A DNA stretch of 57,369 nt from an uncultured Spartobacteria bacterium (GCA_903858595.1 CAIOJL010000004.1:1-57369); one strand, 5' to 3'. Shown: positions 36,598 to 45,127, numbered from the stretch's first letter. The notes: generated from the sequence alone by a model not told the origin. Program-made: numbers and translations.

Positions 36598-37521
36598 CTA
36601 CTGAGCAAGGGGAGGATAGGCGGCCTTGATGGCGGCCGCCTCCTTGTCACCATGGCTGATCTGATCGGGCGTCATCAGGGCCGTGATCTCATAGTACATG
36701 CCGATAACCGGGACGTAGCCGGCATCCTTGGCAAGCTTGATCCAGGGGTAGCTTGCGGACGGCCCCTTGAGCACCATCATCTTGTGGGCATAGAGGAACT
36801 GGGCGGGGGAATTGCCCAGTCTAGCTGCTGTTGCAAGCCACTCATCCGACTTAGCCGGATCCTTGGGGAACCCCGTGCCGTTCTTGTAGAGATCGCTGAG
36901 TCGCAGGGCGGCCCCGTCGTGACCGGCCTGGGCGGCGCGCAGGAGAAGCTCTGCGGCCCGCTTGGGATCCTTCGTCATGCCGTTTTCCCCGGAGAGAGAG
37001 TCATCGGCCACGGAGACCAGAGCCGGTACATAGCCCAGATCAGCGGAACGTTGCATCATCTTCGAGGCTAAGCTCGGGTCCTTCGCCGTCCCGACCCCCT
37101 GACGGAGGAGCAGGGAGCAGGAAAAGAGGGCCTTGGGATCCCCGGCATCCGCACCAGAGCGGATCCAGCGGTATCCCTCGGCGGGATCGGCCGGCACACC
37201 CGCCCCCGCGAGTAGCATCACCCCGAGATTCTGCATGGCCCGGGGATCTCCGGCACGAGCCGCACGGAAGTAGAGTTCCCGAGCCTTCACAGGATCCGGT
37301 GTGTCTCCGATTCCCTGCTGAAGATTGACCGCCTTGTGGAAGAGCCGTGCGGCCTCCTTCCTGGTCAACTTCTCAGGAGAAGGCTCGGGAGTGGGCGTGG
37401 GCGAAGGAAGGATTGCAGGGGGCTGCTCGGCATGACTTCTTGCGACCGGAAGAGCCAGGGAGAGAAGAAGGGCCCCGGTGAGGCCGCGCAGCGGATGTGA
37501 TGATGCGGATAGCAGATTCAT
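36598..37521 (-). CDS. exported Sel1-repeat (TPR-like) protein
   Basis: Protein of about 307 residues with Sel1-like repeats of about 36 residues; five or more are visible, each with an A-x-x-G-D/H-x-x-A core (AARAGDPRAMQNLGVMLLAG, GADAGDPKALFSC, SADLGYVPALVSVA, AAQAGHDGAALRLSDLY, AARLGNSPAQFLYA). A signal peptide (LTGALLLSLALPVARSHA, cleavage before EQPP) is followed by a Pro/Thr/Ser linker. ATG 37521 is preferred because it gives a compact signal; ATG 37557 would add 12 residues. Sel1 proteins are protein-interaction scaffolds in the periplasm or envelope. It sits directly upstream of the giant adhesin on the same strand and may serve its export or folding, which is inference from position only. 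Confidence 0.85.
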   Translation of the reverse strand: MNLLSASSHPLRGLTGALLLSLALPVARSHAEQPPAILPSPTPTPEPSPEKLTRKEAARLFHKAVNLQQGIGDTPDPVKARELYFRAARAGDPRAMQNLGVMLLAGAGVPADPAEGYRWIRSGADAGDPKALFSCSLLLRQGVGTAKDPSLASKMMQRSADLGYVPALVSVADDSLSGENGMTKDPKRAAELLLRAAQAGHDGAALRLSDLYKNGTGFPKDPAKSDEWLATAARLGNSPAQFLYAHKMMVLKGPSASYPWIKLAKDAGYVPVIGMYYEITALMTPDQISHGDKEAAAIKAAYPPLAQ

Positions 37522-37629
37522 GATCGTGGTAAAAGGAGATGAATGGGTGTGGATCATAGCAGATTCTTGGACAGATGGGAGAAGGGAATGTTCGGTGACA
37601 ATTTCGTAACAATCATGACCTCTCTTACT

Positions 37630-38391
37630 TTATTGTCTGACACGGATCAGACGCCCCTCGCGCTGCAAGACCCGCATCTCCAGCGCATCCTCACCGTAGC
37701 GTGCTCGGAAGGCATCATCAGCCGGACTGAGCGGCGTCGGCTCGGGTGTTGGCGCGGGAGGAGGGCCCTTGAGAGACTGGAGGGCCTCATCTCCATACTG
37801 CTGGCGGAAGATATCATCGGCCTGTTGGGCCGACTGCTTCCAGAGATCGGCATAGCCGGGTGCGTAGGGACTCAGGCCGCTGGACTGGATACGTGCAGTA
37901 AAATCCGCGGTGGTCTGATCGAGAAGCTGGAGCTGCTCCTCGGTGAGTGAGGAACGGGCTTCAGGCTGGGCATAGATGGCAGGGACATAGACTGGGACAG
38001 GCGTCGGTTCGGGTTCCACCACCTCAAAGACCTCTTCCGGTTGCTTGGGCTCTTCCCGGACGACAGTCGTTGCGGGTGAGACAGGGGATGCAGGAGAGGA
38101 GGAAGTTGTCAGAGTTAACGCGGATTGGGTCGAAGGAGTGGGGGGCACCGCTGTCGCTTGGGAACCCTGCGGAGTGGCAGTCCTGGAGGAGCTGCTTCCC
38201 CCATCCAAGGCCAAGGTCGATCCGACAGAGCTCCAGGAGCAAAAGAGCAGGAACGTAACCAAGAGCACGCCACCCCCCAGGGCGATTAGTAGAAATGGGT
38301 GGATGAATGCCGAAGCGTCTAAGCGACGCCTAAACGTGGGAGCATGAGCAGGAGCATAGTAATGTGGCTTGCGGTGAGTCATCACGGGCAA
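37630..38391 (-). CDS. single-pass membrane protein with Pro-rich stalk and a duplicated motif
   Basis: Unrecognised 253-residue protein. A basic N-terminus is followed by one TM segment at about 32-52 (LLIALGGGVLLVTFLLFCSW). Then comes a Ser/Thr/Pro/Ala-rich linker (about 60-110), a Glu/Pro/Val stretch like a periplasm-spanning stalk (EEPKQPEEVFEVVEPEPTP), and a helical C-terminal part. Two copies of a short motif, ADDIFRQQYGDEAL and ADDAFRARYGEDAL, lie about 37 residues apart near the C-terminus. Topology is probably N-in with the bulk in the periplasm. Start ATG 38391 (a second in-frame ATG lies three codons on). It precedes the Sel1 gene by 108 bases on the same strand. Confidence 0.65.
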   Translation of the reverse strand: MPVMTHRKPHYYAPAHAPTFRRRLDASAFIHPFLLIALGGGVLLVTFLLFCSWSSVGSTLALDGGSSSSRTATPQGSQATAVPPTPSTQSALTLTTSSSPASPVSPATTVVREEPKQPEEVFEVVEPEPTPVPVYVPAIYAQPEARSSLTEEQLQLLDQTTADFTARIQSSGLSPYAPGYADLWKQSAQQADDIFRQQYGDEALQSLKGPPPAPTPEPTPLSPADDAFRARYGEDALEMRVLQREGRLIRVRQ

Positions 38392-38454
38392 CTGGGCATG
38401 AAGGGTTGTTTATTTGTCGAGTAAGAACTCTTTCACTATTTGCCTGAGAAAACA

Positions 38455-38484
38455 AACAGGCCGACGGTTTCCCGCCGGCCTGTT
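38455..38484. terminator. Rho-independent terminator downstream of the PstS-like gene
   Basis: A 13-position stem (38455-38467 with 38472-38484, one A-C mismatch) closes a TTTC loop. It is followed on the minus strand by TTTGTTTTC and on the plus strand by a TTAAGTTTTC stretch. It lies 75 bases after the stop of the PstS-like gene and just before the membrane-protein gene on the same strand, so it likely ends the first transcript. Confidence 0.8.
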
Positions 38485-38558
38485 GTTAAGTTTTCTTTCC
38501 ACTCCCTCCCGGAGTTGCACTCCAGAAGGTTTCGGCAAGAAGGGAGAGAGGATCTCTC

Positions 38559-40214
38559 TTAGAAGCCAGCTCCGGCGCCGGCAGTTGCCTGCTTGGCGGT
38601 GGTGGAGTAGCTGGGCAGGTTGGTCAGCGTCACGCTGTTGGTCCAGTTCTTCGTGATGCTACCACCGTCAACCGTGCGGGCGACATTGTTGGTAACGTCG
38701 CTGAGCAGGAGAGTCCCCTTGGCCTTGGCCTGAAGGGCAGGTGTACTGAGAGACTGGATCGAAGTGGCAATCTGCGAAGCTAACGACTGAGCGGTCGCAG
38801 AGGCCTCATTGTTCACCAGGATGTGCTCGACGCTCCAGAAGGGATAGGCTCCCGACTTGATCGCTCCGGTACTCGGATAGACACCCTCGTAGGAGAGGAT
38901 GTTGGCACTCTTGCCAGTGGCATCGGCGAGACCGGCGTAGCCGATCGCGATGGCATTGCCGGGAGAGTTTGCCGAGGTGACTGCAGCAATCGTGGTGCAG
39001 AGATCACCACCCGATCCGTATCCATTGTGTCCGGTGGCGCAGAGCTTGCCCAAGGTGACCTCGGCGGGCCAGTTCGTGATCACCAGAGTGCTGGCGCTGT
39101 TGGAGGCATAGAGCGTTCCATCCGACTGGGTGTAGGTGGAGTACTTAATACCGCTGTTGGTGCCGAGGATCAGGTACTGCTTGATGCCGGTGTTGACACC
39201 GTTGGCAACCGAGGTGCTGGTAACTGTGCTGCCAAGACCAAGCATCGAGAAGGTGATCAGACGAGTGCCGGAATCAATGCTGCGACCGACAGCATAGACG
39301 AAGCGGTTCGTGTCATCAAGGCTGCCAGTGAACTGGGCGGCATTGACCTTGCCGAGCTTGAAGAGGGCGGCGGCCTGAGCCTTGGTGATGTTGGCGATGG
39401 CGCCGTTGGTGCCGGCGAAGTTCGCGCCTTGGGTCAAGGCCGAATTTGCGCTGGAAACGAATCCAAATCCGACAATGCCGACAGGGATGTCGTTCGTGAT
39501 CGCGGAATACAGGTTGGAAGCCACAAGTACCGAACGGCTGGCCGGAGCCTTAATGCCCAGGTACGTGGCATTGGTCGTCTGTGCGGGATCGAGGTTGTTC
39601 GTAGCAAAGACAGCAACCGTCTTGCCGGCACCGAAGGCCGAGGAGACCTGATAGGTGTCGGAGAAGGCGATGGTGCCAACAGCGGCCACCTTGCTGATCG
39701 TGCCGGTAGCAACGCCATTGGAGAGCGTGAAGCTCTGAGAAGGATCCCAGAAGCTAATCAGGTTCGGAGTGGCTGCGATGGCGTCGGTAATGCTGTTGGT
39801 GGTCTTCAGCGTGTTGGTCCATTTGCCAGCAACACCCGTCCAGGTTCCACCGACAACCAGATTCGTGGGCTTCACCGAGTTGGTGTAGGTGGTGATATTG
39901 GTGCTGACGACGTTGTAAGGGCTCTTGTAGCTCACGTTCTGGGGACCGGCGACGGTCTGGATGCCAGCCTCGGAACCATTCCAGCAAGCAACAACCTTAT
40001 CGCCATCCACGGTCGTCCAGACCACGTTGCCGGCACTGCCGAGTGTCGCATTGTCCCTGGCGTTCTGGGTTCCACCAGCGGTCGTGATGGTGGAATCAAT
40101 CTGGCTGTTCGCAGCGCTACGGAAAGCCGTAGAACCGGTGATATAGATCGTCTCGGCGGAGGCCGAACCGATCGCAAGAGCTGCAAGAGCAGCTGCTAGG
40201 ATGTTTTTTTTCAT
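38559..40214 (-). CDS. exported PstS-like substrate-binding-fold protein
   Basis: Secreted or periplasmic protein of 551 residues. The signal peptide MKKNILAAALAALAIGSASA is cleaved before ETIYITGSTAFR. The mature start (IYITGSTAFRSAANSQID) resembles the opening of phosphate-binding PstS-type domains, where GST/S binds the anion. Later stretches such as GIVGFGFVSSANSALTQG, then AQAAALFKLGK, and NAIAIGYAGLAD fit the same fold. It is rich in Asn, Thr, Ser, Ala and Gly. The C-terminus ends in GAGAGF. No pst permease genes adjoin it. The leader is A/C-rich without a Shine-Dalgarno. It could bind phosphate or be a structural relative with another role. Confidence 0.55.
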   Translation of the reverse strand: MKKNILAAALAALAIGSASAETIYITGSTAFRSAANSQIDSTITTAGGTQNARDNATLGSAGNVVWTTVDGDKVVACWNGSEAGIQTVAGPQNVSYKSPYNVVSTNITTYTNSVKPTNLVVGGTWTGVAGKWTNTLKTTNSITDAIAATPNLISFWDPSQSFTLSNGVATGTISKVAAVGTIAFSDTYQVSSAFGAGKTVAVFATNNLDPAQTTNATYLGIKAPASRSVLVASNLYSAITNDIPVGIVGFGFVSSANSALTQGANFAGTNGAIANITKAQAAALFKLGKVNAAQFTGSLDDTNRFVYAVGRSIDSGTRLITFSMLGLGSTVTSTSVANGVNTGIKQYLILGTNSGIKYSTYTQSDGTLYASNSASTLVITNWPAEVTLGKLCATGHNGYGSGGDLCTTIAAVTSANSPGNAIAIGYAGLADATGKSANILSYEGVYPSTGAIKSGAYPFWSVEHILVNNEASATAQSLASQIATSIQSLSTPALQAKAKGTLLLSDVTNNVARTVDGGSITKNWTNSVTLTNLPSYSTTAKQATAGAGAGF

Positions 40215-40781
40215 GTTGTTTTGTTTTTGTTTTTGGACTGACAGTTTTGTCTGACTAACGACTGGCTGACTGACGGCGCCGGAAGATCTGAGGGCTTTTT
40301 AGTGTTGGTTGGGCTCTCGTTTCGTCCGGGTTGATTGTTTGCTGCGCGGTGAAGCTGGCTGATTCGGTGTCGTGTTTTTGTTTGCCGCTGTTGCTATTTC
40401 GGGACTTGGCAGGCTGCGGATACCGATGAAATCAGGGTTTTTGGGTTGATGGTGAAAGTTTTTTGTTTCTGAACTGCCGTGAATATGCCCGAGACCCCGC
40501 GGATCGTCATGAGCTTTAATGTCACAAGTTTGTAACATTGCCTTGGTTGCCATGACCTACTACTCCCAGTCATTTTCCCCCGCCTCCGCAATGAGCGATT
40601 CCCAGCCCATGAACCAATGCCAAAGGACCGCCCGGAGAGAACATCGTGCGGGAATATCTCTCAATGCGTTCTCTTGCCACCCCTTAAAAAAACCGTTACT
40701 TCTTACTCTCGTTCTGATACTTACAATATATTCGGATATGGCTTCGGTGGTCATGCCATCCCCCACAGAACAACATCAACC
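40215..40781. other. divergent intergenic region between the PstS-like and WecG-fusion genes
   Basis: About 570 bases without a convincing gene. Near 40250-40280 short CTGAC-type blocks repeat (CTGACAG, CTGACTAAC, CTGACTGAC). A Pho-box-like direct repeat is at 40519-40536. A TACAAT box at 40722-40727 could be the -10 of the plus-strand gene, which would put its transcription start near 40734. Short open frames here lack family features and are not called. Confidence 0.4.
40519..40536 (+). promoter_or_regulatory. Pho-box-like direct repeat
   Basis: ATGTCAC and TTGTAAC are two 7-mers separated by four bases, the 7-4-7 layout of PhoB sites (consensus CTGTCAT). The cores TGTCA and TGTAA match 5/5 and 4/5. 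It lies about 300 bases upstream of the PstS-like gene and 246 bases before ATG 40782. The match is suggestive only. Confidence 0.25.
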
Positions 40782-42635
40782 ATGTTGAATCCCTCCGATC
40801 ACCCCCAGTCCGAAGGAGTCGAACGCCGGTCGCGCCAAGAAGCGGTTAATGAGATTCTTCCACCCGAGGGAGATGCAGTGGCCGGCATGCCGGAGCATGG
40901 ACGGGAGCGGGAACTCTCCACTCCGAATGAGGCGACCCAATCCCTCGCCTCTCGCGAGCTAGAGGAACTAGAGGAACTAGAGGAACTAGAGGAGCTAGAG
41001 GAGCTAGAGGCCGGGTCCGGGGAGGAATCTCTCCCACTCCAGACAACTGTCAGCGACTCGAGCCACACGACCCGTATGAACACTGGGATTATCGGCAAGA
41101 TTAGAATTGCTTGGCAGGAGAGTAGATTTTCTCATCAGCAGAGGATCCGCAGGTTCACGCTGCTGGGCGTCCGTATCACCAGTATCTCCCCGGAAGAAGC
41201 TGCGAAAAAGTGCTGCTCGGGAGGCCTGATCCTGGCGCCGTCGGGCCCCGGGCTTTGTAATGTCGCCTATGATCCCAACTATTGCCGGGCCCTGCAGGAG
41301 AGCGACATCAATCTCGCCGACAGTATCCTGGCCATAATGATCATGCTGTTTCTCGGTATCGGACGCCTTCGACGGACAAGTGGCCTGGGCTTCCTGAGGG
41401 CACTTCTCAAGCGGAACGAAATCAAACAGCTAGAATCCAGCTACTGGGTCATGCCAAGCACCGATTCCATGACAAAAAACCTGGCCTACCTGAACTCCAT
41501 GGGGATCCCGGTCCATGAGAACAACTGTTATGTGGCACCGATGTATCCTGCTTATGGCGAAGTAAGGGACTTCCGACTCCTGGCCGAGCTGAAACAACAC
41601 AAGCCTAGGTTCATCATGATCTGCACAGGGAGCGGATCGCAGGAAAAGCTCGGCGCCTGGCTGAATCGCCGACTGGACTATCACCCTACGATCTGCTGCA
41701 TCGGGGCGGCGATCGCCTTCGAGAGCGGGGACCAGATTCACATCCCGCGCTGGGCGGACGCTCTGGGATTAGGGTGGTTGTTCCGCTGCTTCTCCAACCC
41801 CAAGGTATTCGTCCCGCGTTACTTCAAGTCCCTGGAGCTGATCTATCTCTCCATCTGCCACCGCCGGGGAGCCCCTCTTCATGCCGCGCAACTCTTGATC
41901 AAGAACAACGCGCTCAATTACATCTCCTACTTCCTGATCATCCAGGGGATCGCGGTCTTCGGATCCTTAATCCTTTGGCACGATTTCCTGGAGTTTGTGT
42001 GTCATACGGATATGCTGGCCCATCGGCATTGGTTCATTGGTTCGGCGATTCTGCTGCTGAGCACCATCATCACCCGAATTGTGCGGATGCAAGGGAACGA
42101 TTACATCAGCATAAACAACACCCAAAACCTGCGCTCGGGATTTGTAGACTGGTTACTCACCTCCGCCATCTGCCTTGTGGCGCTGGTCATGACGAGGGAT
42201 CTGACGATTTCCAGGACCTTCATCATCACCTATCTGCCCATCCTTCTCCTAGTGATGGTGTCCTGCAATCTGCTGCTGCCGACTATCCTAACAAAGTATT
42301 TTTTTAGAAAAACCCTCACAACCAATACGGTGATCATTCCCCTTGCCATTCAAACCAAGAAAAACAAGACAATGATCGCAAAAATGCACTCTAACTGGGC
42401 GGCCCGCAACAGCTACTACTGCATGGAAATCTCGGGGCGGATTGGGGAGGAATCCTCGCCAGGGCTTGAGAAGATCCGTTATCTCGGGCCCGTAGAGGAA
42501 TTCCCGTCGATCTGCAATTCGCATGGCATACGACATGCCATGATTCTCATGCCGAACTCCCAAAAATCGAAAATCGAGAAACTTATCCAGGAATGCGAAC
42601 ACCTGAAGATCCACCTTTCGCTCATTCATGTCTGA
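40782..42635 (+). CDS. WecG/TagA/CpsF-type glycosyltransferase fused to a membrane and CoA-binding-like half of a sugar phosphotransferase
   Basis: About 617 residues from ATG 40782; the frame stays open back to 40617, but that part is not protein-like and would precede a likely promoter. The N-terminal 100 residues are low-complexity with six ELE repeats. Residues about 120-325 match GT26 glycosyltransferases: LLGVRI, LADS, the GSGSQEKLGAWLNRR region and PRWADALGLGWLFRCFSNP, then VPRYFKSL. These enzymes transfer a sugar to a lipid-linked intermediate in polysaccharide synthesis. After about 360 come roughly four TM helices and a soluble C-terminal part (about 520-617, IRYLGPVEEF, HAMILMPNSQKSK) like the N-terminal half of WcaJ/WbaP-type phosphotransferases. 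The catalytic bac_transf domain of those enzymes is absent. The fusion suggests a role in exopolysaccharide initiation. Confidence 0.7.
   Translation: MLNPSDHPQSEGVERRSRQEAVNEILPPEGDAVAGMPEHGRERELSTPNEATQSLASRELEELEELEELEELEELEAGSGEESLPLQTTVSDSSHTTRMNTGIIGKIRIAWQESRFSHQQRIRRFTLLGVRITSISPEEAAKKCCSGGLILAPSGPGLCNVAYDPNYCRALQESDINLADSILAIMIMLFLGIGRLRRTSGLGFLRALLKRNEIKQLESSYWVMPSTDSMTKNLAYLNSMGIPVHENNCYVAPMYPAYGEVRDFRLLAELKQHKPRFIMICTGSGSQEKLGAWLNRRLDYHPTICCIGAAIAFESGDQIHIPRWADALGLGWLFRCFSNPKVFVPRYFKSLELIYLSICHRRGAPLHAAQLLIKNNALNYISYFLIIQGIAVFGSLILWHDFLEFVCHTDMLAHRHWFIGSAILLLSTIITRIVRMQGNDYISINNTQNLRSGFVDWLLTSAICLVALVMTRDLTISRTFIITYLPILLLVMVSCNLLLPTILTKYFFRKTLTTNTVIIPLAIQTKKNKTMIAKMHSNWAARNSYYCMEISGRIGEESSPGLEKIRYLGPVEEFPSICNSHGIRHAMILMPNSQKSKIEKLIQECEHLKIHLSLIHV
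40956..41009 (+). repeat. six tandem 9-bp units encoding Glu-Leu-Glu
   Basis: Units GAGCTAGAG and GAACTAGAG alternate: six copies in 54 bases without interruption. Each codes ELE. Copy-number change would keep the frame and only alter the length of the acidic linker in front of the glycosyltransferase domain. Confidence 0.95.
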
Positions 42636-42739
42636 TCACACTGAGGTGAATTTTCCTTCCAGGGGTGTTTTAAGGCACGTGCCGCCCGCAGTCAGGATGC
42701 CGGATTGACACGAATTTTGAATCAGATCAAATCAAGGGC

Positions 42740-43765
42740 ATGTTCCATGACGCCATCCACAGTCTGATCGTCCAACCTGATGACGGGATCGCCCCGATCC
42801 TCGGCACTATCGAGACCGCCAAGCACTCGCTCGACATCAAGATGTTCCAGTTCACGGATCCCGTCCTGATCGAGGCGGTGATCGCGGCCCACAAGCGCGG
42901 CGTGAAGGTCCGCGTGATGCTCAACCCCTCCCGATTCACCGGGGAGCATGACAATGACGAGGCCTTCGAGCTCTTCAAGAACGCGAAGGTGAACGTCAAG
43001 GAGACGAACCCCAAGTATCCGATCACCCATGAGAAGTCGATGGTCGTCGATGGCAAACAGGCCTTCATCATGTCGCTCAACTGGGCTCCGAAGTACTTCG
43101 GACTGACCCGTGACTATGGTCTGGTGACCAATGATCCGGAGGAGGTCTCCGAGGTGGCCGGCTGCTTCGAGGCCGACTGGAACCGTGAGGACTTCGTTCC
43201 TCCGGCAGTCTCGAACGTGATCTGGAGCGTCGGCCGTGCGCGGCAGGAGGTGATCGACTTCATCGATGGGGCCAAGAAGACTCTCTACATCCAGCATGAG
43301 AAATATGTCGACACGCCTGTCATCGAGGCGCTTGTCCGGGCCAAGATGAAACGCGATGTGAAGGTCCACGCCACGGCCCTGCCGGTGCATTCGCTCAGGG
43401 ACTTCTACATCGTCGAGGGGGTCGCGGGTCTCAGGCTTCTCGAGGATCTCGGTATTAATGTTCACAAACTCCACGGCATCCATCTTCACGCGAAGCTGAT
43501 CCTGGCGGACAAGCAGCGAGCGCTGCTGAGCTCCTTCAACATCTATCCTAAGTGCTTCAACGAACGCCGCGAGCTTGGCATCCGCTTCAGCGATCCCGAC
43601 CTGATCAAGCGTCTGGTGAAGATCTTCGAGTCGGACTGGGAAACCTCGAAGAAAATGGACCTCACCGACGCAGGCATCCAGGCTGACCGGGAAAAGTATG
43701 CCGCGAAGGTGCTGGCAGAACAAAAAGAAGGAAGAGGCAATGCCGGGGAAAGCCCGGCATCCTGA
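42740..43765 (+). CDS. phospholipase D-like (HKD) domain protein
   Basis: Protein of 341 residues with two PLD domains. The two HxKxxxxD motifs are complete: THEKSMVVDG near residue 97 and HLHAKLILAD near 249. Each is followed by the usual serine/asparagine stretch (MSLNW and LSSFN). The family acts on phosphodiester bonds of phospholipids or nucleic acids through a covalent His intermediate. No signal peptide or TM segment is seen, so it is probably cytosolic. Start ATG 42740. Its 3' end overlaps the first ChrA gene by 26 bases. The substrate is unknown; phosphatidyltransferase and nuclease members share the same motifs. Confidence 0.85.
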   Translation: MFHDAIHSLIVQPDDGIAPILGTIETAKHSLDIKMFQFTDPVLIEAVIAAHKRGVKVRVMLNPSRFTGEHDNDEAFELFKNAKVNVKETNPKYPITHEKSMVVDGKQAFIMSLNWAPKYFGLTRDYGLVTNDPEEVSEVAGCFEADWNREDFVPPAVSNVIWSVGRARQEVIDFIDGAKKTLYIQHEKYVDTPVIEALVRAKMKRDVKVHATALPVHSLRDFYIVEGVAGLRLLEDLGINVHKLHGIHLHAKLILADKQRALLSSFNIYPKCFNERRELGIRFSDPDLIKRLVKIFESDWETSKKMDLTDAGIQADREKYAAKVLAEQKEGRGNAGESPAS

Positions 43766-44381
43766 CCCGGAAGAGGTGGCGGGCTTCTCCCCCTCCACTT
43801 CTTTAAGGGTCAAGGTATCGCTTCTGGAGATCGCCGGTCTCTTCTGCTTCATCGGTCTCACGAGCTTCGGGGGCGGTATCACCGCCTATATCCGGCGGAT
43901 GGTGGTCACCCAGAAGAGGTGGCTGACGGACGATGAGTTCATGCCCGGCCTGGGGCTGGTCCAACTCCTTCCGGGTGCCAATGTGGTGGGGCTTTCCGTC
44001 TATATTGGCAATCACCTGAAGGGCCCCATCGGCTCGGTGGTGGCTCTCGGCTCCCTGCTTGTGCCCCCGTTCGTATCGACTTGTGCGCTGGGGTTCCTCT
44101 ACTTCCACGCAGGTCACACCGCCGACGCCCACGCGGTGCTGGCTGGAGTCACAGCGGCTGCCTGCGGACTGATGGCGAGCATGGTCTTCGAGGCGGGAGG
44201 TGAGGCGATCAAGGGGGCCTTCGACGTGGTGCTGATCCTAATCACGTTTGCCCTGGTGAGGTTCGCCCATCTCCATGTCCCCTATGTGATCCTGATCGTG
44301 GCTCCCCTAGCCATCTGGTGGCACAGACCACGCCCTCCCAAGCTCAAGGCACCCGATACGGGTGATTCCACGGTCTCATGA
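43740..44381 (+). CDS. chromate transporter family protein, first half (ChrA-type)
   Basis: Inner-membrane protein of about 213 residues with one CHR domain. The signature is visible in FCFIGLTSFGGGITAYIRRMVV with LTDDEFMPGLGLVQLLPGANVVGL (conserved FGGG, then PGPN-like PGAN). About six TM segments. Start ATG 43740, preceded by an AAGGAAGAGG ribosome-binding site, is preferred over ATG 43698; it lies inside the end of the PLD gene. It overlaps the next gene by ATGA, so the two half-size CHR proteins are made together and probably form a heterodimer that exports chromate or a related anion. The role in chromate resistance is family-level knowledge. Confidence 0.85.
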   Translation: MPGKARHPDPEEVAGFSPSTSLRVKVSLLEIAGLFCFIGLTSFGGGITAYIRRMVVTQKRWLTDDEFMPGLGLVQLLPGANVVGLSVYIGNHLKGPIGSVVALGSLLVPPFVSTCALGFLYFHAGHTADAHAVLAGVTAAACGLMASMVFEAGGEAIKGAFDVVLILITFALVRFAHLHVPYVILIVAPLAIWWHRPRPPKLKAPDTGDSTVS

Positions 44382-44923
44382 ACAAGACCCTGCTTCAGCT
44401 CGCAGGTCTCTTCTCGTCGCTCTCGCTCTCGGCCTTCGGTGGAGGGAAGGTGGTTCTGCCCTCGATGCATCAGGCCTCGGTCGGTGAATATCACTGGATG
44501 ACAAGCCAGGAGTTCGTGGACCTCTTCTCCATCAGTATGGCGGCACCGGGGCCCTCGATGATGGTGGTAACGCTCGTCGGCCTGAAGGCCTGTCTTCCCT
44601 ACGGCCCGGCGATCGCGATTCTCGGTGCGCTTGTCGCCACGCTGGCGATGTTCGTGCCGAGTTCGATCCTGGTCTATTTCGCCGGCAATTGGTGGGATCA
44701 CTGGAAAGAATCCCCCTGGAGGCACTCGGTCATGAATGCGATCCTGCCGATCTCTACCGGCCTGATCCTGGCCGCGACCTGGATCATCACCAAGACCTCG
44801 ATCCACTCGGTGCCGACCGCCATCATGGGCATCGTGGCGCTGGCTCTGATGCTCTTCACCAAGATCAATCCCGTCCTGATGATGGGCATGGCAGGCTTGA
44901 TCAGCTGGGTATTCCTCAGATAA
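44378..44923 (+). CDS. chromate transporter family protein, second half (ChrA-type)
   Basis: Inner-membrane CHR-domain protein of 181 residues, the partner of the preceding gene. Residues 1-60 show the domain signature: LFSSLSLSAFGGGKVVLPSM, WMTSQEFVDLFSISMAAPGPSMM. Four to six TM segments follow. Start ATG 44378 overlaps the previous stop, which shows coupled translation. Full-length ChrA proteins contain two such domains in opposite topology; here they are on separate chains. Confidence 0.87.
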   Translation: MNKTLLQLAGLFSSLSLSAFGGGKVVLPSMHQASVGEYHWMTSQEFVDLFSISMAAPGPSMMVVTLVGLKACLPYGPAIAILGALVATLAMFVPSSILVYFAGNWWDHWKESPWRHSVMNAILPISTGLILAATWIITKTSIHSVPTAIMGIVALALMLFTKINPVLMMGMAGLISWVFLR

Positions 44924-45127
44924 AGCGCGGGTGCGAAAATGGGATTGCAGGCGTTTCCCTAAGCAGTTTCGTTAGCGCTGGATAAGCGTTTCCCCATCTA
45001 TCGGGCAGGGTCAGCCGGCATTACTTTTCTTTCATGCGCCGGGAAATTCAATCCGGTTCCATCGCTCGGTTCATTTGGCAGGTGATCCGGCGATCCATGA
45101 AATCCATGCCACACCAACGAAAAAGCT

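Noticed and set aside
40519-40788. 89-residue plus-strand frame with a hydrophobic stretch near its end
   Set aside because: It overlaps the proposed leader of the glycosyltransferase fusion, starts inside the Pho-box-like repeat and lacks a ribosome-binding site or family features.
42703-42730. TTGACA before the phospholipase D-like gene as a promoter
   Set aside because: A good -35 box, but no acceptable -10 box at 16-18 bases spacing.
44924-45127. CIRCE-type heat-shock operator before hsp20
   Set aside because: Only TTAGCGCTG-like fragments were seen; the matching inverted half and 9-base spacing are absent.
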